In this document: piece after piece, positions 24,867 to 32,662 of the stretch
Layout of the letters: the number at the start of each line of letters is the position of its first letter
Numbering within the stretch: position 1 is the stretch's first letter
Source of the DNA: Fonticella tunisiensis
GTDB taxonomy: Bacteria; Bacillota; Clostridia; Clostridiales; Caloramatoraceae
NCBI RefSeq assembly: GCF_004364155.1
Contig: NZ_SOAZ01000015.1
Location: 1-64,000, forward strand
Length of the DNA stretch: 64,000 nt
Direction: 5' to 3'
Made by a program: the position numbers and the translations under genes
The notes under the pieces: generated by a model
What the model saw: the letters and a program-made list of their open reading frames with translations, nothing else
What the model was told of the DNA's origin: nothing
The model's database searches: none

Positions 24867-25676
24867 ATGGTAAATACATTTAAGGTTTTATTATCTGTAT
24901 TTTTAGTTGGAGCTTTGTTAATCGGATGTTCGACAAAGACAAAGCCGGCTGAGGTTAAGAAAGAAGAAAGCAAGCCCCAAACAGCAGAAGAGGTTTTAGA
25001 CTTAGCCATGAAGAATAATATGGAAAACAATTTCGAGGGGCTTAGCGAACTTATTTTACCAAGGTATTTTGAGATATTTGATATGACAAAAGAAAAATAT
25101 GTACAAGACATTAAAGCACGAAGAGGGGATGAGAAAGTAACAGGTTATACTATTAAAGAAGTAAGCGATTATGACAAGGATATTAAAAAAGCCATAGTAA
25201 ATATAACATCTGCTAAAGAAGGCAAAAACAGCAGTGGAGATTATGTTTATGCCTTAGTAAAGGGCAGCGACGGGAACTGGAAGGTTGCTCCCGATGGGTA
25301 CATAGATGTATATAAATTTGATGTATTAGCCAATACCGAGGAGGGAAAACTCAATATTATTCCGGTAAAATATATAAAAGGCCTTGGAAACGGTGTTTTA
25401 GTCATAAAGGTAGTAAATAAATCAGATAAGGAGTATTCCTTTGGATGGGCAAATGGTACAAACATAGTTGTGGAAACTGATAAAGGAAAGTTTACAGAGC
25501 ACAATGATGCACCTATAAAAATAAATTTGGGATTTGATGATTATATAACTGTGAACTTTAAAAAATTAGAAGGAGATATAAAGAAGATATATGTAACAAA
25601 CGTCAATGTACTAAAGAACGGCTTGCCGGCAGATTTTGGCGGTGGTCAGGACCTTGTATTCTATGAGAAAAAATAA
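24867..25676 (+). CDS. Lipoprotein at the head of the type VII secretion cluster
   Basis: A 269-aa exported lipoprotein with lipobox LIGC after a short hydrophobic segment (about 5-20). It is followed by a charged linker (KTKPAEVKKEESKPQ), an alpha/beta NTF2-like segment (VLDLAMKNNMENNFEGLSELILPRYF) and a beta-rich C-terminal half (VLVIKVVNKSDKEYSFGWAN). AGGAGG precedes the ATG. The family was not recognised. It ends 19 bp before the first WXG100-type gene, which suggests an operon and a role at the outer face of the secretion machinery. Confidence 0.75.
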   Translation: MVNTFKVLLSVFLVGALLIGCSTKTKPAEVKKEESKPQTAEEVLDLAMKNNMENNFEGLSELILPRYFEIFDMTKEKYVQDIKARRGDEKVTGYTIKEVSDYDKDIKKAIVNITSAKEGKNSSGDYVYALVKGSDGNWKVAPDGYIDVYKFDVLANTEEGKLNIIPVKYIKGLGNGVLVIKVVNKSDKEYSFGWANGTNIVVETDKGKFTEHNDAPIKINLGFDDYITVNFKKLEGDIKKIYVTNVNVLKNGLPADFGGGQDLVFYEKK

Positions 25677-25695
25677 TAAGGAGTATAGATAGGTT

Positions 25696-26685
25696 ATGGG
25701 AAATATAAGGGTTAATCCGGAAGAGCTAATGAGCATAGCGGGTGAGTTAAAGCGGTTTGCAGAAGAAGCGGAAAGAATTGAAAGCAGGCTCCTTAAAGAG
25801 AGCAGATCGGTAGATTGGACGGGAAAGAGCGTATCGAGGTTTAACAACAACATATCTGAGCTTGGCTCCTTAGGAAAAAGAGTATTTGGACAGTGCAGAG
25901 ACCTTGCCGATTATGCTCAAAAAAAGAGCAGGGATTTTATTGAGGCCGACAAATGGGGCGGCATAGAGACCCAGGGAGAGCTGTTTTCAGGCGGCGGGGA
26001 TACAGGAGTATTTGAATATAATAACGGAAGGCTGTCCATTGATCTTCAGGCCATTGCAAAGCCCCTTGGGATTGCTGCCATGATTTCAAATCCTATTACC
26101 CAGCCCATAGGCGGGGCCATGCTTATAAGTGAACTAAGCAAAAATGAAGGACTTAGGGATAGGGTAAAAGATAGCTTTTTCAATGCTGTAGAGTATGCTT
26201 CAAAAGGCGATTTCTCTAAAATCATAGACAAAGTGGAGAATGAAGTTAATATAAAAAAATATGGCGATGATTTTGGGGATACACTAGTATTGGCTAGGAA
26301 AGCGGCGGGCAGCCTTGAGAAAAGCAAGGCGTTAAATGCTTTAAATAAAATAGGTAAAGTTGATAATGTAATGGATGGTCTTGAGGCTTACAGCAATGCA
26401 AGAAAACAGGGGATGAGCAAAGAGGACTCGGGTGCTGAGGCTTTATATAAAGTGGGGACTGAGGTTGGAAAAGGTGCCGTAACCTCTACAGTAAGCACCG
26501 CGGTTACGGCAGCGCTGTGTACTGTTTTTCCGCCTTTAGCTCCGACGGCTCCCCTTATAAAATTTGGCGTCAACTTTGGTGTCGGTTGGGCTGTGGACAA
26601 GGTTTATGGCGCAATTGAAGAATATACAGACCTTGATGAAGGGTTAAAAAAGGTGGCCTCAGGCATAATAACTATTGCAACGTAA
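25696..26685 (+). CDS. WXG100-domain protein with a C-terminal extension, probable type VII substrate
   Basis: The 329-aa protein opens IRVNPEELMSIAGELKRF, closely like the start of the separate WXG100 protein at 32326. It has DWTGKS at the helix-turn-helix position of the WXG motif and a second long helix to about residue 90. The C-terminal part is rich in Gly/Ala (IGGAMLIS; EVGKGAVTSTVSTAVTAALC; KFGVNFGVGWAVDKVYGAI), as in glycine-zipper or membrane-active regions of LXG-like effectors. It has no signal peptide. Whether it is a toxin or a structural component is unknown; no obvious immunity gene follows. Confidence 0.75.
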   Translation: MGNIRVNPEELMSIAGELKRFAEEAERIESRLLKESRSVDWTGKSVSRFNNNISELGSLGKRVFGQCRDLADYAQKKSRDFIEADKWGGIETQGELFSGGGDTGVFEYNNGRLSIDLQAIAKPLGIAAMISNPITQPIGGAMLISELSKNEGLRDRVKDSFFNAVEYASKGDFSKIIDKVENEVNIKKYGDDFGDTLVLARKAAGSLEKSKALNALNKIGKVDNVMDGLEAYSNARKQGMSKEDSGAEALYKVGTEVGKGAVTSTVSTAVTAALCTVFPPLAPTAPLIKFGVNFGVGWAVDKVYGAIEEYTDLDEGLKKVASGIITIAT

Positions 26686-26701
26686 CATCAGGAGGGATAG
26701 T

Positions 26702-26980
26702 ATGGATTATCTACCAATAGGTTCAGTGGTACTTTTAAAGGGTGGAACAAAGAAAGTCATGATATATGGAAGAATTCAGAGGGCTGGAAGGAACGGAAAG
26801 ATTTACGACTATCTTGGCGCCATGTATCCGGAAGGATACGCAGGAGAAAAATATCAGATTTTATTCAACCACGGAGAGATAGAAAAGGTTATATTTAAAG
26901 GCTACAGTGACGATGAGGAAGAAAGATACCTTGAGAAAATCAAAAATTATCAGGATGAGATTAACAAGCTGAAGGAGTAA
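26702..26980 (+). CDS. DUF4176 family protein
   Basis: A 92-93 residue protein starting MDYLPIGSVVLLKGGTKKVM, with YGRIQ, YDYLGAMYPEGY and FNHGEIEKVIFKGY. This pattern is that of the DUF4176 family, commonly found beside type VII secretion genes in Firmicutes. AGGAGGG precedes the ATG at 26702. It lies between the WXG100-type substrate and EssC, 4 bp before the latter. The function of the family is not known. Confidence 0.85.
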   Translation: MDYLPIGSVVLLKGGTKKVMIYGRIQRAGRNGKIYDYLGAMYPEGYAGEKYQILFNHGEIEKVIFKGYSDDEEERYLEKIKNYQDEINKLKE

Positions 26981-26983
26981 ACA

Positions 26984-29900
26984 ATGGAAAATATTGAGTT
27001 TCTCTATTTTTACGAGGATAGCTTTTGCTTGGCGTTAGATATAAGCTCAGGGAGGATAAATATAGATTCTGTATCAGAACCTTTTTATGACCTTTTAAAG
27101 GATAACAACCTCTATATAAAGGATGGGAAGACTAAAAAGCTTCTTTCAAAGGTTAAGGACATTACAATATATAAAGACGATAATGAGGTTAATGAGATAC
27201 AATTAATTGACGGGCAGACTGCAAGTATTGTCTTTGGGGACAAGGTTTATGCAATTGTCTACCACAATGTTCAAATCCATGACAAAGGTAGGTATATTCC
27301 CCTCCCATCAAAGGCTGATATAGGGAGAAAAGATGGAAAATACCTGGTTTTAAACGATAAGAAAGTTTCGGGACTTCACTGCTCTATAGAAAAGGTAAAC
27401 GAAAGATATATACTTGTTGACAATAACAGCACCAACGGGACCTATATTAACGGGGAGAAGGTCTATAAAAAGGAGCTTAAAGAAGGGGATAAAATATATA
27501 TATCCAAGTATATCTTTGAATTTAACAATGGAAGGCTCTTTACTAAAAATGCTGATGTCATTGTAAACGAGGGCCTTTTAGAGCAGGGAGAAAAGCCATA
27601 CCCTATAGATATGAGGGAAAATCCTTCCTATCCCCTCTATGAGTGTGCTCATTTAAACACGGAAATCTATGAGGAAGGGGAAGTAGCCCTTAAAAATTTC
27701 AGAACAATAGTTGAGGAAAATAAAATACTGACTATAATTAGCATACTTATACCTATAATTACTGGAATACTTTATTTTACAATGGGCAGTCAGTCCTATA
27801 TTTACCTTGTACTAACGCTTATAGTTCCCTTGAGCAATTTTATTTTTAACACCCTCACGGTAAGGCAGAGGAATAAAAGCAACAGGGCATTTAATGAGGG
27901 TATTGTAGAAGAGGCGAAGAAAAGGCTTTCAAAAAACGAGGAGAAGTATGTAAGGTATGTAAACTTTAAATACCCTTCCCTTCCCGTAATTTTAGATAAG
28001 CTTAAAAAATGGGACGGAAGCCTTTGGGGTAGAAGAGTAAAAAATGAGGACTTCCTTGATGTAAGGCTTGGAATAGGTTCAGTGCCAAATCCATTGAAAG
28101 TAAAGGCGCCGGAACTTGATGCAAACGATATAAACTTAAAGTCCAAGCTTGAAGAGCTTCAAAAAATGTCAAATATAGATGGTGTCCCTATTACTTTAAA
28201 GATAGAAGAAGAGATTACGGGTATAGAAGGGGATAGGGAAAGTATTTACCATATGGTAAACAACATCGTGCTGGGGATAACGGCCCATCATCTTCCAAAT
28301 GATGTGAAGGTTGTGGGGATATTCAATGAAGGCCAAAGAGGGTATTTTGAATGGATGAAATGGCTTCCCCACTGCGCTAAGTACAATGAGTCCACCATCT
28401 TCTTTAGCAGGGAAAGGGCCATGTCATTTTTTAAAAATGCAGAGGAAGAGCTTTACCTTAAACAGTGCTATTATGTTTTTATAGTAGGCGATAAATCCAT
28501 TGTGGAAAACAGCAGTATATACGGTTTGATAACAAAATCCTTGGATGCCATAAACGGTAGTGTCATAATCCTTCCAAACAGCAGCGGAAAACTTCCCATA
28601 GAATGTGCCAATGGCACGGTCATAAGGGTTAATGATACCTCGGCAAATATAATCAGAAAAGGAAGGAATATAAGCAGTTTTGAGATGGATAAAAATCCCC
28701 TTTTTGACCTTGAGAGGTATTCAAGGACCATAGCAAACATAGACTTCAAGGAAGAAGGCAGGGGAGGTATCCCCGATGCCGTCGATATATTTGATATATT
28801 GGGCATAGACTTGGTGGAGGACATAGATTTGGGAAGGCTCTGGGCAAATTCGAGGCCTTACAAGTCCCTTGCAGCTCCCATTGGTATAAATGAGAGGGGA
28901 GAGATAAGCTATTTTGACATACAAGATACAGCCCATGGCCCCCACGGGTTAATCGCAGGTACAAGTGGTTCGGGAAAATCCAAATTTTTGGAGACTATAA
29001 TACTTTCCATGGCCGTCCACTACAGTCCCTATGATGTAAACTTTTTTGTTATAGACTTTAAGGGTGGTGCCCTCGGGGAGAAAATACAAAAGCTTCCCCA
29101 TATTTTGGGATATATAAGCAATTTGGATGGCAGCCTTGTAAACAGGACTTTTGAGCTCATAGGCCATGAAATAAAAAGAAGAGAAGAAAAACTCAAAGGC
29201 ATTGGAAGCATAAACGATTACTGCAGGCTTTATAAAGAGGGAAAGGTAGATGAGCCTCTTCCAAGGCTTATAATAATTGTGGACGAGTTTGCGGAGTTTA
29301 GAAGGAGTGAGCCTGATTTTATAAAGAGGTTTGATACTATAGTATCACTTGGAAGAAGCCTTGGAGTAAACCTCATATTATCAACGCAAAAAGCCGATGG
29401 GATAATAACTCCTGAGATGGAGACAAACTTTAACTTTAGAATATCTTTGAGGATGCAGAATACTGCTGACAGCATGGCCGTTGTCAAGACGCCAGATGCT
29501 GCCTATATAACCCAAAATTATCCGGGAAGGGCCATATTTATGGCCGGGACCGGGAGCTTTTATGAAAAGGTTCAGACTGCCTTTTGCGGAAATCAATATG
29601 AAGTATATGAGGAAAGGGACAGCAAGGAAAAAGAAATATATATCCTCGAGGATGGTAAAAAGGTCACTTTAAATGAGCAAAGGGGCATTCCAATGGGCAT
29701 AAAATTGGATGTAATAGTCGATTATATATGTGACTTTTGGAATGGTTATATGAAGGAGGAGATTTTCCAGCCCTTTGTAAAGCCCTTACCTTCAAATTTG
29801 ATTTTGGAGTATGAAGATAATAATTTAAAAAATAAGGCTTTGATAGGCATAGCTGATAACATAAGAAACCAAAGGCAGGAGAAATATTATATCTCTTTTA

Positions 29901-31378
29901 ATAAAACAAAGCACATAGGGATATGGGGACTTTCAGAGACAGGTAAGACAAACCTTTTAATGACTATCATAATGTCTCTCTGCTTCAACATGGGTCCTGA
30001 TGAGCTAAATATATATATACTGGACTTTGACAAAAAGCAGCTTGGCATGTTTAAAGAATTGCCTCAGGTGGGAGATGTTGTCTTTGCTGAGGATTTTGAG
30101 GGACATAGGTACTTTAAGCTCTTTATAGAAAAACAATTGAAGATGAGGGAAGAGGGTCTAAGAGAAATGGGAGTTTTCAACATAGAAGATTACAACGGAA
30201 AGTCCCATGAAAAGCTTCCACACATTTATATTATTGCCGATAACCTCGGACACCTTATAGAGGAGGACGGAGATGTTTATAAACCCTTTATAACCGAGGT
30301 TCTTACAAAGGGCGGCAACCTTGGAGTTCATATGGTGTTTACATCGAGAAGTACAAAGAATATGTACGACATAATAAGGCTTACAAACTACAATATATGC
30401 TTTGCCCTTAAAGAAAAGGGGGATTATGGAGATTTAATTGGAAATGTGGATGGTGTAATTCCGTTGGGTAAAAAAGGCAGGGCATATGTGAGGGGGGAAT
30501 ATATTATGGAGCTTCAAGCCTATCTCCCATCTGCAGGAGAAGACAACTTTGACAGGATAGAAAACTTAAAGTCCATTATTGAAAGGATAAAAAATAAACA
30601 TAAAGGCGGGAAAGTGGATGAAGTTCCGAAACTTCCCAAGGTTTTAAGGCTTTATGATGATATATTAAAGAAGAATAAGGACTTTTTCCTCATGGAAGCT
30701 AATACACTAAAGGAACTTAGTGAGTTTTTTGACGATATAACGTGTCTTGGTATAGCAGGAAGCCCGGCTTTTTGTGAGATAATACTTATAGATATTATAA
30801 TATCTATAATCTGCGGAAGATTTAAATGGAACAACATGTTATATATATTTGACAAATACAATAAGCTTTCAAATTTTCATGATGCAGGTCTTACCACTTA
30901 TGTGGTTAAAGATATGGAAGGCTTAAAGAGTGTAGTGGAAAGCTTAAAAATCATGACAGGTCATAGAAAAGAGGGGCTTAACAGCTATAAAAATTCATAT
31001 GGGTTGAAGGGAAGTAAAAAATACCTTTTAGAAACTCCTCCGGTGTTCCTCATAATAAACGATATTGATGAAGTGTTCTACAGTGTAGAGGATGATTTAA
31101 AGTATGTGGTGGAAAACAGTGCAAATCTTGGTATCCACATTATAGTGCCTTTGGCTGGTATTGGAGGTTCCAGTCCGGTAAAAAATATGGTAAAGCAGTG
31201 GCTGGTTGGGGATAGCAAAACTAAAGAATCCCTCTATATTTATGGGTGCAATGAGCAGCTTAAAAATGATGAGGCATACTACAGCGTAAATAACGGGACT
31301 TGTAGGGTTAAATATGCAAATCCCTATGAGGGAAGTTTAAACTTCAACGAATTGATGAATAGAATAAGGGAGGCGTAG
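26984..31378 (+). CDS. essC: Type VII secretion ATPase EssC (FHA plus FtsK/SpoIIIE domains)
   Basis: The membrane motor of type VIIb secretion, 1464 aa. An N-terminal domain is followed by an FHA domain (about 105-180) with GRKDG, SGLHCSI and NNSTNGTYINGE, the residues that bind phosphothreonine in canonical FHA domains. Two transmembrane helices lie at about 248-290. Three FtsK/SpoIIIE modules follow. The first has a perfect Walker A (GTSGSGKS, about 659) and Walker B (IIIVDEFAEF). The second has GLSETGKT (about 983) but a weak Walker B (IYIIADNLG). The third (GIAGSPAF, about 1256) has lost Walker A. It overlaps no gene and is packed 4 bp after DUF4176 and 2 bp before the next gene. Confidence 0.93.
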   Translation: MENIEFLYFYEDSFCLALDISSGRINIDSVSEPFYDLLKDNNLYIKDGKTKKLLSKVKDITIYKDDNEVNEIQLIDGQTASIVFGDKVYAIVYHNVQIHDKGRYIPLPSKADIGRKDGKYLVLNDKKVSGLHCSIEKVNERYILVDNNSTNGTYINGEKVYKKELKEGDKIYISKYIFEFNNGRLFTKNADVIVNEGLLEQGEKPYPIDMRENPSYPLYECAHLNTEIYEEGEVALKNFRTIVEENKILTIISILIPIITGILYFTMGSQSYIYLVLTLIVPLSNFIFNTLTVRQRNKSNRAFNEGIVEEAKKRLSKNEEKYVRYVNFKYPSLPVILDKLKKWDGSLWGRRVKNEDFLDVRLGIGSVPNPLKVKAPELDANDINLKSKLEELQKMSNIDGVPITLKIEEEITGIEGDRESIYHMVNNIVLGITAHHLPNDVKVVGIFNEGQRGYFEWMKWLPHCAKYNESTIFFSRERAMSFFKNAEEELYLKQCYYVFIVGDKSIVENSSIYGLITKSLDAINGSVIILPNSSGKLPIECANGTVIRVNDTSANIIRKGRNISSFEMDKNPLFDLERYSRTIANIDFKEEGRGGIPDAVDIFDILGIDLVEDIDLGRLWANSRPYKSLAAPIGINERGEISYFDIQDTAHGPHGLIAGTSGSGKSKFLETIILSMAVHYSPYDVNFFVIDFKGGALGEKIQKLPHILGYISNLDGSLVNRTFELIGHEIKRREEKLKGIGSINDYCRLYKEGKVDEPLPRLIIIVDEFAEFRRSEPDFIKRFDTIVSLGRSLGVNLILSTQKADGIITPEMETNFNFRISLRMQNTADSMAVVKTPDAAYITQNYPGRAIFMAGTGSFYEKVQTAFCGNQYEVYEERDSKEKEIYILEDGKKVTLNEQRGIPMGIKLDVIVDYICDFWNGYMKEEIFQPFVKPLPSNLILEYEDNNLKNKALIGIADNIRNQRQEKYYISFNKTKHIGIWGLSETGKTNLLMTIIMSLCFNMGPDELNIYILDFDKKQLGMFKELPQVGDVVFAEDFEGHRYFKLFIEKQLKMREEGLREMGVFNIEDYNGKSHEKLPHIYIIADNLGHLIEEDGDVYKPFITEVLTKGGNLGVHMVFTSRSTKNMYDIIRLTNYNICFALKEKGDYGDLIGNVDGVIPLGKKGRAYVRGEYIMELQAYLPSAGEDNFDRIENLKSIIERIKNKHKGGKVDEVPKLPKVLRLYDDILKKNKDFFLMEANTLKELSEFFDDITCLGIAGSPAFCEIILIDIIISIICGRFKWNNMLYIFDKYNKLSNFHDAGLTTYVVKDMEGLKSVVESLKIMTGHRKEGLNSYKNSYGLKGSKKYLLETPPVFLIINDIDEVFYSVEDDLKYVVENSANLGIHIIVPLAGIGGSSPVKNMVKQWLVGDSKTKESLYIYGCNEQLKNDEAYYSVNNGTCRVKYANPYEGSLNFNELMNRIREA

Positions 31379-31380
31379 AG

Positions 31381-32067
31381 ATGGCAGATGGAAGGATTAC
31401 CCTGACAGGCTTTGAAGTTTTATATCTGGCAAGTATAATGGAGCTTCCTCAGTTCATTGGAATTAATAACAATCTTGGAATGTTTTCCAATGACGAGATA
31501 GAAGAGGGACTTATGGCAGCCGGAGCGTCTTTAAAAAATAGGGGCTTTGTGGTGGAAAGGGATGGAGAATACTTTGTTACAGAATATATATCTCAGGTAA
31601 TAAAATCCATGGGTATGCCGGAGAGAGCCCTCATAATAAATGAAAATGGGAAGCTGGGCTTAACCTTAAAATCCATGCTCCTCTGTGAAGATGCCATAAC
31701 AGTAATTGCAGGAGATCCTTTTAAAAATGTGTATGAGTTTTGCCTTGCATCATCTGAGGATGAAGAAAAGATAAAAGCTGTCCTACTGAGGGATATCTTG
31801 GAGAACAGTGAAACAAGCTTCGAAGCTTCATATACGAACAACGGGGATGTGGACTATATGGAGAAGCTTGTAGGGAGTTTAAAAGAGGACTTAAATAGGC
31901 AGGGCATAGAATTTGGAGAGGTGGAAGAAATTGCATCCATCGAGTACCTGACAGAGGAAGGGGTAAAAAGCTATATAGTGATAAAGACGCAAAATCATTC
32001 CTGGGCAGTCAGAGAATATATGGATGTCTATACCGTAAGGCCTTTCTCCATGGAACTTGTAAAGTAA
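31381..32067 (+). CDS. Type VII cluster protein, EspG/DUF5081-like
   Basis: A 228-aa soluble protein with no signal peptide. It opens with ITLTGFEVLYLASIMEL and has alternating alpha/beta segments (MPERALIINENGKLGLTLK; DAITVIAGDPFKNVYEFCL; SWAVREYMDVYTVRPFSMELVK). The layout resembles EspG-type chaperones and the DUF5081 proteins of Firmicute type VII clusters, which would suit a chaperone for the WXG100 substrates. The match is by general pattern only. It starts 2 bp after EssC and ends 16 bp before the EsaB-like gene. Confidence 0.65.
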   Translation: MADGRITLTGFEVLYLASIMELPQFIGINNNLGMFSNDEIEEGLMAAGASLKNRGFVVERDGEYFVTEYISQVIKSMGMPERALIINENGKLGLTLKSMLLCEDAITVIAGDPFKNVYEFCLASSEDEEKIKAVLLRDILENSETSFEASYTNNGDVDYMEKLVGSLKEDLNRQGIEFGEVEEIASIEYLTEEGVKSYIVIKTQNHSWAVREYMDVYTVRPFSMELVK

Positions 32068-32083
32068 AAGGAAGAGGTTTTAT

Positions 32084-32308
32084 ATGAAGGATAGGGCAAG
32101 AGTCACCGTATACTATGGCAGCAGGAAGATGGAACTTGACATATCCCGGAGAATGCCTTTGGGAGATGTTAAAAAAATACTTGATTCTTATTTTGATAGG
32201 GAAGATAGGGAACTTTCAATCCTGGTAAACGGGGTTGAGACTATACCCCAATCAACCTTGGAAGAGCTAAATTATTTTAAAGGGGTAATTATTGAGTTTA
32301 AAAAATAA
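32084..32308 (+). CDS. Ubiquitin-like YukD/EsaB-type protein
   Basis: A 74-aa protein with the beta-grasp layout of YukD/EsaB: RVTVYYGSRKMELDISRRMPLGDVKKIL, then LSILVNGVETIPQSTLEEL and FKGVIIEFK. EsaB-type proteins are core components or regulators of type VIIb secretion. Assignment rests on size, fold pattern and its position between the EssC and WXG100 genes. GAAGAGG precedes the ATG. Confidence 0.7.
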   Translation: MKDRARVTVYYGSRKMELDISRRMPLGDVKKILDSYFDREDRELSILVNGVETIPQSTLEELNYFKGVIIEFKK

Positions 32309-32325
32309 TTATAGGAGGAGATATT

Positions 32326-32592
32326 ATGGCAGATATTAGAGTAAATCCAGATGAACTTGATAGGTTAGCAGGAGAATTTCAAAATGCGAGTCAGCAGACC
32401 CAGGAGATGGTAAGCAGATTAAGGAATGCTATTTCGGGGGTTCAAAATACTTGGGAAGGTATGGCTTCTAAAAGATTCTTCTCAGACTACCAGCAGTGGG
32501 ACGGTCAGATGAGAAGATATGTTGAACTTTTAACCAGTATATCGAGGGACCTTAAAAATATCGCTGAGAACTTCAGAAGGGCAGACCAGTAG
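32326..32592 (+). CDS. esxA: WXG100 protein (EsxA-like)
   Basis: An 88-aa secreted helical hairpin, the classic type VII substrate and partner. It begins IRVNPDELDRLAGEFQNAS, carries the WEG form of the WXG turn (NTWEGMAS, about residue 44) and ends with a second helix (LLTSISRDLKNIAENFRRAD). Length is typical. ATAGGAGGAG precedes the ATG. The N-terminus closely matches that of the longer protein at 25696, so the two probably arose from one ancestor and may pair. Confidence 0.9.
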   Translation: MADIRVNPDELDRLAGEFQNASQQTQEMVSRLRNAISGVQNTWEGMASKRFFSDYQQWDGQMRRYVELLTSISRDLKNIAENFRRADQ

Positions 32593-32662
32593 GGTTATAT
32601 TCCATGCTTTAAATAGACAATTGATATTTTGGTAAATATTTTTATTATGGGTGTATTATTGT

